From the NCBI RefSeq assembly GCF_002087235.1, contig NZ_MUIO01000019.1:88985-152984 (forward strand): a DNA stretch of 64,000 bases, written 5' to 3'. Both the position numbers and the translations under genes were made by a program. The notes under the pieces were generated by a model. The model was not told where the DNA came from, searched no databases, and saw only the letters and a list, made by a program, of their open reading frames with translations. Source of the stretch: Pseudomonas floridensis (lineage in GTDB: Bacteria > Pseudomonadota > Gammaproteobacteria > Pseudomonadales > Pseudomonadaceae). This document shows positions 26,334-35,255 of this stretch, one piece after another; the first letter of the stretch is position 1, and the number at the start of each line of letters is the position of its first letter.

Positions 26334-26376
26334 CAGGCGCCATGACGGTCTGAATCCGACCTGATGACGCTGACTT

Positions 26377-26407
26377 CATGGAACGCCCTGTAGACAGGCG
26401 TTCCATG
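26377..26407. terminator. Hairpin between convergent lsc and nasT
   Basis: A near-perfect inverted repeat, catggaacgcc...ggcgttccatg with inner tgt/aca pairs, lies 43 bases after the lsc stop and 25 bases after the nasT stop (opposite strand). No long T tract follows, so termination efficiency is uncertain. Confidence 0.6.
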
Positions 26408-26432
26408 AGGCATGCAGTTCACCCTTTATGTT

Positions 26433-27008
26433 TCAGCCCAGCAGTTCGCTCATGGCGATGATCTGCTCGGCCACCTGAATCAGCTTTTGCTGGCGGCTCA
26501 TCGCCTGACGACGCATCAGCGTGTAAGCCTCTTCCTCGTTGCAATCCTTCATCTTCATCAACAGCCCCTTGGCCAGCTCGATGCGTTTGCGCTCGGCCAG
26601 TTGCTGGTCGCGGGCGTGCAATTGCGCACGCAGTGCCTGATCGCTTTCGAAGCGCGCCATGGCCACATCGAGAATGGGCTGCAGGCGCTGCGCATGGATA
26701 CCTTCGACGATATAGGCGCTGACCCCGGATTTGATTGCCTGGCGCATGACGCCAGGGTCGTGCTCGTCGGTGAACATCACGATGGGGCGGGGCTGGTCGC
26801 GGCTGACCAGCACCACTTGTTCCATCACGTCGCGGCCGGGTGATTCGGTGTCGATGAGGATCACGTCCGGGCGCACGGCGTCCACGCGTGCCGGCAAGTC
26901 GATGACGAAGCCGGATTCGTCGATGACCTCGAAGCCCGCCTCGATGAGCGCGGATTTCAGACGACCGACTTTTTTTGCCGTGTCGTTGATGAGCAGGATA
27001 CGCAGCAT
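26433..27008 (-). CDS. nasT: Nitrate-responsive antiterminator NasT (receiver-ANTAR)
   Basis: 191 aa from the ATG at 27008, which has a very strong site (AAGGAGGAGGTGACC). Residues 1-120 form a receiver-like domain (LRILLINDTAKKVGRL; DVILIDTESPG). The last 60 form a three-helix ANTAR RNA-binding domain (LAERKRIELAKGLLMKMKD...EEAYTLMRRQAM). NasT binds hexaloop leader RNAs and prevents termination; without nitrate it is held by NasS. Three such leaders occur in this window. The nasS stop lies inside the nasT ribosome-binding region, so the two are translationally coupled. Confidence 0.93.
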   Translation of the reverse strand: MLRILLINDTAKKVGRLKSALIEAGFEVIDESGFVIDLPARVDAVRPDVILIDTESPGRDVMEQVVLVSRDQPRPIVMFTDEHDPGVMRQAIKSGVSAYIVEGIHAQRLQPILDVAMARFESDQALRAQLHARDQQLAERKRIELAKGLLMKMKDCNEEEAYTLMRRQAMSRQQKLIQVAEQIIAMSELLG

Positions 27009-27022
27009 GGTCACCTCCTCCT

Positions 27023-28234
27023 TCAACGACTGGCGGCGACGGGCGCGACATCGGCCCAGGCATTGAGTTTGAAGCTGCGTGCATAGGCGCCGGGATCGCT
27101 ACCGTCCCAGATCCTGCCATCGATCAACTGACTGCTGCGCAGGGTGGCGCTTGGTACCTCAATGTCCAGTCCTGCGGCTGCCTGGCGATACAGGTCCAGT
27201 CGATGGACGCGCTGGGCGACGGCCAGGTAATCCGGGTCTTCGCGCAACAGGCCCCAGCGTCGGAACTGGGTCATGAACCACATGCCGTCGGACAGCCACG
27301 GGTAATTGACCTGACCTTGATCATGAAAGCTTACGGCGTGGCGGTCTCCCCAGTGATTGCCCAGGCCGTCGCTGTAATGTCCCAGCAGTCGTGGCTCGAT
27401 GCACGCCAGAGGCGTGTCCAGGTAATCGGCGCCGCTGAGCAATTGTGCCGTGCTGCGCCGGTTGTGCTCGCTCTCTTCGATAAAGCGGCTGGCTTCCAGT
27501 ACCGCCCTGACCAGCGCCCGTGCCGTGTTGGGGTTTTGCTCGACGAACTCGCGGGTGCAGCCCAGCACCTTGCCCGGATGATCGGGCCAGATAGCCTGGC
27601 TGGTGGCCATCGTGAAACCAAGCTGCTGATTCACCGCGCTGGCGCCCCAGGGTTCGCCGACGCAGAAGCCGTCGATTCGACCGGCCTGCAGGTGCTGAAC
27701 CATCTGCGGCGGCGGCACGACCACGCTGTTCACGTCCTCCAGAGGATGAATGCCCTGGCTGGCGAGCCAGTAGTAGAGCCACATCGCGTGGTTGCCGGTG
27801 GGAAAGGTCTGGGCAAAGGTCAGTTTCGGGCCGCTTTGGTGCACCCGTTTATCCAGTGCTTCAGGAGTGATCACGCCGCTTTCCTGCAGGCCGCGCGACA
27901 GGTTGATGCACTGACCGTTCTGGTTCAGGCCCATCAGAATCGCCATGTCGGTGGCCGGGCCGCCACTGATGCCCAGTTCGACGGCGTAGATCATGCCGTA
28001 AAGGCTGTGCGCCGCCTGCAGCTGGCCACTGACCAGTCTGTCCCGCAGACCGGCCCAGGACGTCTGGCGCTTGAGGTTCAGGGTCAGGCCGTAAGGCTGG
28101 GCAAACCCCTGAGTCGCGGCGACCACCAGCGAGGCGCAGTCGGTCAGGGCCATGAAGCCCACGTCCAGGCTGTTCATCTCGGGGGCATCGCTGCCGTTTA
28201 CCCAATCCAGCGCATTGCTCGTTCGTTCGTTCAT
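27023..28234 (-). CDS. nasS: Nitrate sensor NasS (NrtA/SsuA-like binding protein)
   Basis: 403 aa from the ATG at 28234 (MNERTSNALDWVNGSDAPE). It resembles the periplasmic nitrate-binding protein NrtA (FMALTDCASLVVAATQGFAQPYGLTL; GEPWGASAVNQQLGFTM) but has no signal peptide, so it acts in the cytoplasm. NasS sequesters NasT and releases it when nitrate or nitrite binds. An in-frame extension upstream to 28435 runs through the leader hairpins and is not believable as protein. The gene lies behind its own sigma-54/hexaloop/terminator leader. Confidence 0.92.
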   Translation of the reverse strand: MNERTSNALDWVNGSDAPEMNSLDVGFMALTDCASLVVAATQGFAQPYGLTLNLKRQTSWAGLRDRLVSGQLQAAHSLYGMIYAVELGISGGPATDMAILMGLNQNGQCINLSRGLQESGVITPEALDKRVHQSGPKLTFAQTFPTGNHAMWLYYWLASQGIHPLEDVNSVVVPPPQMVQHLQAGRIDGFCVGEPWGASAVNQQLGFTMATSQAIWPDHPGKVLGCTREFVEQNPNTARALVRAVLEASRFIEESEHNRRSTAQLLSGADYLDTPLACIEPRLLGHYSDGLGNHWGDRHAVSFHDQGQVNYPWLSDGMWFMTQFRRWGLLREDPDYLAVAQRVHRLDLYRQAAAGLDIEVPSATLRSSQLIDGRIWDGSDPGAYARSFKLNAWADVAPVAASR

Positions 28235-28261
28235 ACCGACAGCTTCATCAAGGACATCCAG

Positions 28262-28315
28262 AAAAAAGGCGTCGCGCCGCCCATTGCCTGAAGCAAGGGC
28301 CGCAGCGACGCCGTT
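28262..28315 (-). terminator. Leader terminator upstream of nasST
   Basis: On the minus strand the stem GGCGTCGC/GCGACGCC with a long structured loop is followed by six T residues, ending 28 bases before the nasS start codon. Like the other two leader terminators it precedes the first gene. Confidence 0.8.
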
Positions 28316-28320
28316 GTCCG

Positions 28321-28349
28321 GGCACCTCTCCGCCATTGGAGAGGGTGCC
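28321..28349 (-). promoter_or_regulatory. ANTAR-type hexaloop hairpin, nasST leader
   Basis: On the minus strand an 11-bp stem with one bulged C closes the hexaloop AAUGGC (A1, G4). It ends 5 bases before the terminator stem. NasT would thus bind its own messenger. Confidence 0.72.
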
Positions 28350-28361
28350 GATAACGGATTC

Positions 28362-28379
28362 AAGCAAGGCATATGCCAG
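28362..28379 (-). promoter_or_regulatory. Sigma-54 promoter of nasST
   Basis: On the minus strand CTGGCATATGCCTTGCTT has GG and GC exactly 10 bases apart, with the same CTTGCTT end as the transporter promoter. The predicted start, near 28352, is 3 bases before the hexaloop hairpin. Confidence 0.75.
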
Positions 28380-28486
28380 CGCTCGGCGGCGCAGGGCAAC
28401 AAGTTTTTCGCACGCCTCGCGTGCGACGCCCTCACGCGGCTATAATCGCGCCCCTGCCTTCAGCTTCTTACGAGCCTAGCCCGCCC

Positions 28487-29518
28487 ATGTATAACCTGGC
28501 CCGCCAGTTACTGTTCAAACTCTCCCCGGAAACCTCCCATGACCTGTCGCTGGACCTGATCGGTGCCGGCGGACGGCTGGGCCTCAATGGTTTGCTGACC
28601 AAGGCGCCCGTCAAGCTGCCGGTCAGCGTCATGGGCCTCGAGTTTCCCAATCCGGTGGGTCTGGCGGCCGGTCTGGACAAGAATGGTGCGGCCATCGACG
28701 GCTTCGCGCAACTGGGCTTTGGCTTCGTCGAGATCGGCACGGTCACCCCGCGTCCTCAGCCAGGCAACCCCAAGCCAAGGATTTTCCGTCTGCCCCACGC
28801 CGAAGCCATCATCAACCGCATGGGCTTCAACAACCTTGGCGTCGACAATCTGGTCAGTCGTGTCCAGGCGGCGAAGTACAGCGGCATTCTGGGCATCAAT
28901 ATCGGCAAGAATTTCGACACGCCGGTCGAGCGGGCCGTGGATGACTACCTGATCTGCCTGGACAAAGTCTACGACCACGCCAGCTACGTGACCGTCAACG
29001 TCAGCTCGCCGAACACACCGGGCCTGCGCAGCCTGCAGTTCGGTGATTCGCTCAAGCAGTTGCTTGAAGCATTGAGCCTGCGTCAGCAGGAACTCACGCA
29101 GCGTCACGGCAAGCGTGTGCCGCTGGCCATCAAGATCGCGCCGGACATGACCGATGAGGAAACCGTGCTGGTGGCCGCCGCGCTGATCGAGTCGGGCATG
29201 GACGCGGTGATTGCCACCAACACTACCCTCAGCCGCGAAGGCGTCGAAGGGCTGCCGCATGCCGACGAGGCGGGCGGACTGTCGGGCGCGCCGGTTCGTG
29301 AGAAAAGCACGCACACGGTCAGGGTACTGGCGGGCGAACTGGCCGGCCGCATGCCGATCATCGCCGCCGGTGGCATCACCGAAGGGCGTCACGCGGCCGA
29401 GAAGATGGCGGCGGGGGCGAGTCTGGTGCAGATCTATTCCGGTTTCATCTACAAGGGGCCGGCGCTGATTCGCGAGTCGGTGGATGCGATTGCGGCAATG
29501 CCGCGCGTGCCGCGCTGA
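28487..29518 (+). CDS. pyrD: Dihydroorotate dehydrogenase (quinone), class 2
   Basis: 343 aa, the usual length. It oxidises dihydroorotate to orotate in pyrimidine synthesis, passing electrons to quinone at the inner membrane. The N-terminal amphipathic segment ([18 protein letters not shown]) marks class 2. FMN-binding and catalytic motifs include [13 protein letters not shown] (about 57-69), NRMGFNN and [12 protein letters not shown] with the catalytic serine. The ATG at 28487 begins the conserved N-terminus; an earlier in-frame start adds unrelated residues. Divergent from nasS. Confidence 0.96.
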   Translation: MYNLARQLLFKLSPETSHDLSLDLIGAGGRLGLNGLLTKAPVKLPVSVMGLEFPNPVGLAAGLDKNGAAIDGFAQLGFGFVEIGTVTPRPQPGNPKPRIFRLPHAEAIINRMGFNNLGVDNLVSRVQAAKYSGILGINIGKNFDTPVERAVDDYLICLDKVYDHASYVTVNVSSPNTPGLRSLQFGDSLKQLLEALSLRQQELTQRHGKRVPLAIKIAPDMTDEETVLVAAALIESGMDAVIATNTTLSREGVEGLPHADEAGGLSGAPVREKSTHTVRVLAGELAGRMPIIAAGGITEGRHAAEKMAAGASLVQIYSGFIYKGPALIRESVDAIAAMPRVPR

Positions 29519-29528
29519 ATTCGCAGGC

Positions 29529-29554
29529 AAAAAAAGGGGCTCTTGAAGAGCCCC
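29529..29554 (-). terminator. Terminator between convergent pyrD and rmf
   Basis: The stem ggggctc/gagcccc carries a run of seven A residues on its plus-strand 5' side, giving a perfect T tract for minus-strand (rmf) transcription. For pyrD the following GGGCTTTT is weaker. Confidence 0.8.
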
Positions 29555-29660
29555 TGGGCTTTTGGCCCGCCGCCCGGATGGGGCGTGCATGGTGTGGGTG
29601 TAGAAGGTCAGTCAATAAAGCTTTGATGGACTGGTCGGGGCCTGTATCTCCAGAAGCGCC

Positions 29661-29876
29661 TTATCCGACCGCGTGAAGTTCGTTGAGTCTGTGGATTCCC
29701 GCAGTGCCGGTCATACCGTCCCAGTTGTCGCCGCGTCCTTCGCGCCAGCCATTGATCCATGCCTGGCGTACTGACGGTAGAGTAAAAGGGCAAAGCTCAC
29801 GGGATTTACCATGAACGCCGTATTGATATCCGCGTAAAAATGCTCTTTCCAACGGATCACGCTTAAGTCTTCTCAT
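29661..29876 (-). CDS. rmf: Ribosome modulation factor
   Basis: 71 aa, small and basic. It binds the 30S subunit and drives formation of inactive 100S ribosome dimers in stationary phase. The conserved core RDPLERAFLRGYQYGVHGKSRELCPF and the RQAWINGWREGR motif are intact. The ribosome binding site is weak. It is convergent with pyrD and preceded by a long non-coding region that must hold its promoter. Confidence 0.93.
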   Translation of the reverse strand: MRRLKRDPLERAFLRGYQYGVHGKSRELCPFTLPSVRQAWINGWREGRGDNWDGMTGTAGIHRLNELHAVG

Positions 29877-30437
29877 AGGGTATTGCCCTCGTCTGTTGAC
29901 TGTTATATCCCTGAGACCTCATGGTGAGGTCGGGCAGAAAATTTCTGCCGTTGGTGCCCGCTGCCGGCGTCGCGGGCCTTGGTGTCATAACCGTTGCAGT
30001 AATGACCTGAGGTGATTTCTAACCAAAGCGTCGGACCCTGTGAATGACCGTTTTGTCATAAGCACGTCACATTTAGGTCTGTCGAGCGATAAGCGATAGC
30101 GTGTTTCAGCACTGATTTTTGACGCAGGCCTTTTGACGCGGGCGTTTCAGACTGAACTGCGACCGCTTCTCAGGTGCAGGTGATGGCTGACTGCTTTAAG
30201 GGCCTATTCGACGAAGGGTCGAGATGTGACTTTTTGTTGCCCACTTCGTCGGGTTGAATATTCGTTTTAGATGTAATCAAAGCTGCCGTAATGACATTGC
30301 CTCACATCGAGTCAGGTTCATGCGGCGGAAAGGCACATTTGACGTGCCACGCAGGCGTACTCCAAGAAAGGCGCCTGTTTAAAATCTGGTCGGGTAATGC
30401 GTTGCCCACCGCTGACGGCTCAGGCCCTGGAATACAC
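29877..30437. other. Intergenic region between rmf and rlmL
   Basis: 561 bases with no convincing gene. It must carry the divergent promoters of rmf and rlmL. An inverted repeat cgacgaag...cttcgtcg spaced by about 30 bases lies near 30,209-30,250. No known RNA gene was recognised, though a small RNA cannot be excluded by eye. Confidence 0.4.
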
Positions 30438-32693
30438 ATGTCGGATCGCTACGAACTTTTCCTCACTTGCCCCAAAGGCCTTGAAGGGTTGCTTGCTGAG
30501 GAGGCCACTGCACTCGGTCTTCAGGAGACCCGCGAACACACTTCGGCCATTCGTGGCTCGGCCGACATGGAGACGGCTTATCGGTTGTGCCTCTGGTCCC
30601 GGCTGGCCAACCGGGTGCTTCTGGTGCTCAAACGCTTTCCGATGAAAAACGCCGAGGACCTGTACCACGGCGTTCTCGATGTTGAATGGCACGACCATCT
30701 TGAACCGGACGGCACCATCGCGGTTGAATTCAGCGGCCATGGCTCGGGGATCGACAACACTCACTTCGGTGCGCTGAAGGTCAAGGATGCGATTGTCGAC
30801 AAACTGCGCACCCCCGACGGCGAGCGTCCTTCGGTCGACAAGATCAACCCGGACTTGCGCGTGCACCTGCGTCTGGACCGCGGCGAAGCCATTCTGTCGC
30901 TGGACCTTTCCGGCCACAGCCTGCACCAGCGCGGCTATCGTCTGCAGCAGGGCGCGGCACCTCTGAAGGAAAACCTTGCCGCGGCCATCCTGGTGCGTGC
31001 CGGCTGGCCGCGTATTGCTGCCGAAGGTGGCGCGCTGGCGGACCCGATGTGCGGCGTGGGGACCTTTCTGGTCGAAGCGGGTCTGATCGCCGCTGATATC
31101 GCACCGAACATCAAGCGCGAGCGTTGGGGGTTTTCCGCCTGGCTCGGTCACGTGCCGGCCTTGTGGCGCAAGCTGCATGACGAAGCGCTGGCGCGTGCCG
31201 AGGCGGGCCTTGCCAGGCCGCCGCTGTGGATTCGTGGCTACGAAGCCGACCCGCGTCTGATTCAGCCTGCCCGTAACAACATCGAGCGTGCCGGTCTGAG
31301 TGACTGGATCAAGGTGTATCAAGGCGAAGTCGCAACATTCGAGCCGCGTCCGGACCAGAACCAGAAAGGCCTGGTCATCTGTAACCCGCCGTACGGTGAG
31401 CGTCTGGGCGATGAAGCCAGCCTGCTGTATCTCTACCAGAACCTCGGCGAGCGGCTGCGTCAGTCGTGCCTGAACTGGGAGGCTGCGGTGTTCACTGGCG
31501 CGCCCGACCTGGGCAAGCGCATGGGCATTCGCAGCCACAAACAGTATTCGTTCTGGAACGGCGCGTTGCCGTGCAAGCTGCTGCTGATAAAGGTATTGCC
31601 GGATCAATTCGTCACGGGCGAGCGCCGCACACCGGAGCAACGTCAGATCGAGCGCGAAACGCCGGTCGAAGCCGATGTCGAAGTGGAAAAGAAATTCAAC
31701 AAGAACGGCAATCCGATCAAGCCCGCCCCTGTGGTGGTCGAGCAGGCGCGCCTCAGTGAAGGCGGGCAGATGTTCGCCAACCGGCTGCAGAAGAATCTAA
31801 AATTGCTGGGCAAGTGGGTGCGCCGTGAAGGTATCGACTGCTACCGCGTCTACGACGCCGACATGCCTGAGTATTCGATGGCCATCGACCTGTACCACGA
31901 CTGGGTCCATGTGCAGGAATACGCAGCGCCCAAGTCCATCGACCCGGAAAAAGCTTCGGCCCGTTTGTTCGACGCGCTGGCGGCCATTCCTCAGGCACTG
32001 AACATCGACAAGAGCCGTGTGGTGATCAAGCGCCGCGAGCGGCAGAGCGGCACCCGTCAGTACGAGCGTCAGAGCACTCAGGGTCAGTTCCTGGAAGTGA
32101 ACGAAGGTGGCATCAAGCTGCTGGTCAATCTGACCGATTACCTGGACACCGGCCTGTTCCTCGACCACCGGCCGATGCGCATGCGCATTCAGCGTGAAGC
32201 GGCGGGCAAGCGCTTCCTCAACCTGTTCGCCTACACCGCGACCGCCAGCGTGCACGCTGCCAAGGGCGGCGCGCGCAGCACGACCAGCGTCGATCTGTCG
32301 CGCACCTACCTGGATTGGGCACGTCGTAACCTGTCGCTCAACGGCTTCTCGGACAAGAACCGTCTGGAGCAGAGCGACGTGATGGCCTGGCTGCAGGCGT
32401 GCCGCGACGAGTACGACCTGATCTTTATCGATCCGCCGACCTTTTCCAACTCCAAGCGCATGGAAGGGGTGTTCGACGTGCAGCGTGATCAGGTTGAGCT
32501 GATCGACCTGGCCATGGCGCGTCTGGCTCCGGGCGGTGTGCTGTACTTCTCCAACAACTTCCGCAAGTTCGTGCTCGATGAAAACCTTGGTCAGCGTTAC
32601 GCCGTCGAGGAAATCACGTCGCAGACCATCGATCAGGATTTCGCTCGCAACGGCAAGATCCATCGCGCCTGGAAAATCACCGCCAAGGCTTGA
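30438..32693 (+). CDS. rlmL: 23S rRNA (guanine-N2/N7)-methyltransferase RlmKL
   Basis: 751 aa from the ATG at 30438 (MSDRYELFLTCPKGLEGLLAEE). The N-terminal part holds a THUMP RNA-binding domain. The first methyltransferase domain (RlmL; DPMCGVGTFLVEAG and NPPYGERLG) makes m2G2445; the second (RlmK; FLNLFAYTATASVHAAKGGA and DPPTFSNS) makes m7G2069. The full-length fusion is typical of gammaproteobacteria. An in-frame extension to 30291 crosses the promoter region and was rejected. A stable hairpin follows the gene. Confidence 0.95.
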   Translation: MSDRYELFLTCPKGLEGLLAEEATALGLQETREHTSAIRGSADMETAYRLCLWSRLANRVLLVLKRFPMKNAEDLYHGVLDVEWHDHLEPDGTIAVEFSGHGSGIDNTHFGALKVKDAIVDKLRTPDGERPSVDKINPDLRVHLRLDRGEAILSLDLSGHSLHQRGYRLQQGAAPLKENLAAAILVRAGWPRIAAEGGALADPMCGVGTFLVEAGLIAADIAPNIKRERWGFSAWLGHVPALWRKLHDEALARAEAGLARPPLWIRGYEADPRLIQPARNNIERAGLSDWIKVYQGEVATFEPRPDQNQKGLVICNPPYGERLGDEASLLYLYQNLGERLRQSCLNWEAAVFTGAPDLGKRMGIRSHKQYSFWNGALPCKLLLIKVLPDQFVTGERRTPEQRQIERETPVEADVEVEKKFNKNGNPIKPAPVVVEQARLSEGGQMFANRLQKNLKLLGKWVRREGIDCYRVYDADMPEYSMAIDLYHDWVHVQEYAAPKSIDPEKASARLFDALAAIPQALNIDKSRVVIKRRERQSGTRQYERQSTQGQFLEVNEGGIKLLVNLTDYLDTGLFLDHRPMRMRIQREAAGKRFLNLFAYTATASVHAAKGGARSTTSVDLSRTYLDWARRNLSLNGFSDKNRLEQSDVMAWLQACRDEYDLIFIDPPTFSNSKRMEGVFDVQRDQVELIDLAMARLAPGGVLYFSNNFRKFVLDENLGQRYAVEEITSQTIDQDFARNGKIHRAWKITAKA

Positions 32694-32712
32694 ATCCGGC
32701 GCGTGATGCGAA

Positions 32713-32747
32713 TGAACGAATCTGTGCCTCAAGGTACAGATTCGTTC
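32713..32747 (+). terminator. Hairpin after rlmL
   Basis: A 13-bp inverted repeat tgaacgaatctgt/acagattcgttca with a 9-base loop follows rlmL by about 20 bases. The T tract is poor, so it may protect the 3' end rather than terminate strongly. Confidence 0.6.
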
Positions 32748-32841
32748 AATATCGACTAGGCAAATTACTGGCGAATAGCTATAACAGAATGCACAGCCAG
32801 CGTGCCGCGATACCATGTTGGCGTCATGAGTTGTGTTTTCT

Positions 32842-35220
32842 ATGACGGCTAAACGGTTCAGGCTCAGAGTGCTGGGCTTCATCAGTGAGCAGGTTTCAGC
32901 GTGGCTGGTTGCGGTTCTGACCTTTCTGGTCGGTGCCGCATTGACGGCCATGTTGGCACTGGCTGACCACGATGCCTATCAGCATCAATTGCGCCAGCGC
33001 TTCGACATTCTGGCCAGCGAACGTTTCAGCCGTATTCAGGAGCGCCTGGACCGTCAGGTCAGCAGGCTGGATACCGTCCGTCGTTTCTTTCTCTATTCCG
33101 ATGGCATCACCCGGACCGAATACGACGGTTTCGTCGGTCCGTTGCTGATCGGCACCCAAGCCTATGGCTGGAACCCCAGGGTCACTCACGCCGAGCGGGC
33201 TGCGTTCGAAGCGGCGGTGCGCGAGGAGGGGCTGGCCAACTTTGCGATTCGCGAACTGGACGAGAATGGCACGCTCCAGATCGCACAGGCGCGCGCTGAG
33301 TACTTTCCGGTGCTTTACCTTGATTCGATCAGTACACGGCCGGTGCCGCTGGGCTTCGATATCTATTCCGAAACCATCCGGCGCCAGACCCTGGATCGAG
33401 CGCGGCTGCTCAACCGAATCACAGCGACACCGCGCATTCAGTTGCTGGGGCTGGACCCGGCCAATACCCGAGGTGTCTTGTTGATCGCGCCAGTGTTCTC
33501 CAGCACCAACGCGCCGGACCAGTCGCCGGAATTGCGAGGCGTGCTGACTGCGATCATCGGCCTTTCGCAACTGATGAGCGTCGGTGCGGCGGAGCGCGAC
33601 ACCCTGGCGGTCACCCTCACGGACCTCAATGCGCAACCCGAGCCCGAGCAGGTTTATCGGTCTCCCGCCGCGGCGGCTTCCGACGAGTTGTACCAGAGCA
33701 CGCTGTTCAGCCTCGGTGATCGGGATTACCTGTTCGAAGTACGCCCCACCGAGGTTTTTCAGGCGAATAATCAATCGACTTCCAGCAATGTTCTGTGGTT
33801 TGGCGGACTGCTCAGCCTGCTACTCAGCGCATTGCTGTACAGCCTGATCAGTCAGCGTCAGCGAGCCTTGTTGCGGGTGGCGCAGCGCACCCGTGAGCTG
33901 CGGGTGCGTGAGCAGCAACTGAGCGTTGCCAATGGTCAGTTGCGCAACATCCTTAACGCCGCGACCGAGGTGGCAATCATCGCCACCGACCCGGATGGCT
34001 TGATCAATACCTTCAACGTGGGCGCGCAACGCATGCTCGGATATTCGGACGAAGAGGTGCTGGGCCGCTTCAGGCTCAGCGATTTTCAGCCGTCCGGGGC
34101 GGGTTCGGCAGCGGCTGATGGCATCAGCGAAGCCCGGATCCTGCAGGACATGCTGGTCGCCGCCAGCCATGACGGCAGCCATGCTGCGCGTGAATTGACC
34201 TTTCAGCGACGCGACCGCAGCACGTTGATTGTCAACCTGCTGATCACCGCCATGCATGACGATCAGGGGCAGTGGAACGGTTGCCTCGCAGTGTGCACAG
34301 ACATGACCGAGTATCGGCGAGTGCATGACGCGCTGGAGGCGAAGGGGCAGTTATTGAAAAAACTGGGCTCGCAGGTGCCTGGCGGCATTTACCAGTACCA
34401 ACTGGACACCGATGGCCGATCACGCTTTCGCTACGTCAGTGTCGGCATGTGCGAATTGTTTGAGCTTGATGAAGCGCAGTTGCTTATTGATGCGGAGGTC
34501 CTGCTGCAGCGCATCCATCCCATGGACCTGGCCCGAATCAGGAACTCGATCATTCCCAGTGCTCAACAGCTGACGCCGTGGGCCGAAGAATACCGTGTGG
34601 AATTGCCGCGCAAGGGCTTGCGCTGGCTGCGCGCCGCCTCTACCCCCGAGCAACTGGCGGACGGCGCGGTGCTGTGGCACGGCTTCGTATCGGACATCTC
34701 CGACCTCAAGCGGGTCGAGCAGGAACTGCGTGCGCTGTCAGTCACCGACGTGCTGACCGGTGCCTACAACCGTCGGTATTTTCAGGACCGCTTGCAGTCC
34801 GAGCTCAAGCGCATCGATCGGCATGGAGGCCACCTGTCCATCATCATGCTCGACATCGACCACTTCAAACGCGTCAACGACCGGTTCGGACATGGCGTTG
34901 GCGATCAAGTGCTGAAGGCGATCTCGCAATGCATCACCCATCGGCTGCGTTCAGATGATGTGTTCTGCCGTCTCGGCGGCGAGGAGTTCATGGTGCTGTG
35001 CCCCGGCACTCAAGGTCATCAGGCCTACCAGTTGGCGCTGAGCCTGCGTGAGGAACTGAACCGTCAGGAGATCGAAGGCGTGGGCCGGGTCACTGCCAGT
35101 TTCGGCATTGCCAGCTGGCGGGAAGGCGAGGGTGTCGATGCGATGTTGCTGCGCGCCGATTCCGGGGTCTACGCGGCCAAGCAGGCCGGTCGGGATCGGG
35201 TGGAGCCGGAGCAGGCCTGA
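32842..35220 (+). CDS. Membrane diguanylate cyclase (CHASE-PAS-PAS-GGDEF)
   Basis: 792 aa from the ATG at 32842 (a GTG at 32833 is possible). Two transmembrane helices (about 16-38 and 313-333) flank a periplasmic CHASE-type sensor containing RRFFLYSDGITRTEYDGFV and TQAYGWNPRVTHAERAAFE. Two PAS domains (about 365-490 and 500-625) lead to a GGDEF domain with an intact GGEEF active site at 712-716. It should make cyclic di-GMP in response to a periplasmic signal and favour sessile behaviour. It stands alone between rlmL and the convergent dacB. Confidence 0.92.
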   Translation: MTAKRFRLRVLGFISEQVSAWLVAVLTFLVGAALTAMLALADHDAYQHQLRQRFDILASERFSRIQERLDRQVSRLDTVRRFFLYSDGITRTEYDGFVGPLLIGTQAYGWNPRVTHAERAAFEAAVREEGLANFAIRELDENGTLQIAQARAEYFPVLYLDSISTRPVPLGFDIYSETIRRQTLDRARLLNRITATPRIQLLGLDPANTRGVLLIAPVFSSTNAPDQSPELRGVLTAIIGLSQLMSVGAAERDTLAVTLTDLNAQPEPEQVYRSPAAAASDELYQSTLFSLGDRDYLFEVRPTEVFQANNQSTSSNVLWFGGLLSLLLSALLYSLISQRQRALLRVAQRTRELRVREQQLSVANGQLRNILNAATEVAIIATDPDGLINTFNVGAQRMLGYSDEEVLGRFRLSDFQPSGAGSAAADGISEARILQDMLVAASHDGSHAARELTFQRRDRSTLIVNLLITAMHDDQGQWNGCLAVCTDMTEYRRVHDALEAKGQLLKKLGSQVPGGIYQYQLDTDGRSRFRYVSVGMCELFELDEAQLLIDAEVLLQRIHPMDLARIRNSIIPSAQQLTPWAEEYRVELPRKGLRWLRAASTPEQLADGAVLWHGFVSDISDLKRVEQELRALSVTDVLTGAYNRRYFQDRLQSELKRIDRHGGHLSIIMLDIDHFKRVNDRFGHGVGDQVLKAISQCITHRLRSDDVFCRLGGEEFMVLCPGTQGHQAYQLALSLREELNRQEIEGVGRVTASFGIASWREGEGVDAMLLRADSGVYAAKQAGRDRVEPEQA

Positions 35221-35255
35221 TCGGTTCAGATCCTGTCCGGCGTCCACTCAAAGGG

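Noticed and set aside
28235..28435. N-terminal extension of NasS through the leader region
   Set aside because: The extension is encoded by the hexaloop hairpin and terminator stems; NasS homologues begin near MNERTSNALDW at 28234.
28508..29590. Open frame antisense to pyrD
   Set aside because: pyrD motifs are complete on the plus strand; the antisense product has no recognisable feature.
30209..30250. Inverted repeat cgacgaag/cttcgtcg upstream of rlmL
   Set aside because: The arms are short and about 30 bases apart, with no T tract and no known operator match; kept only as a remark in the intergenic entry.
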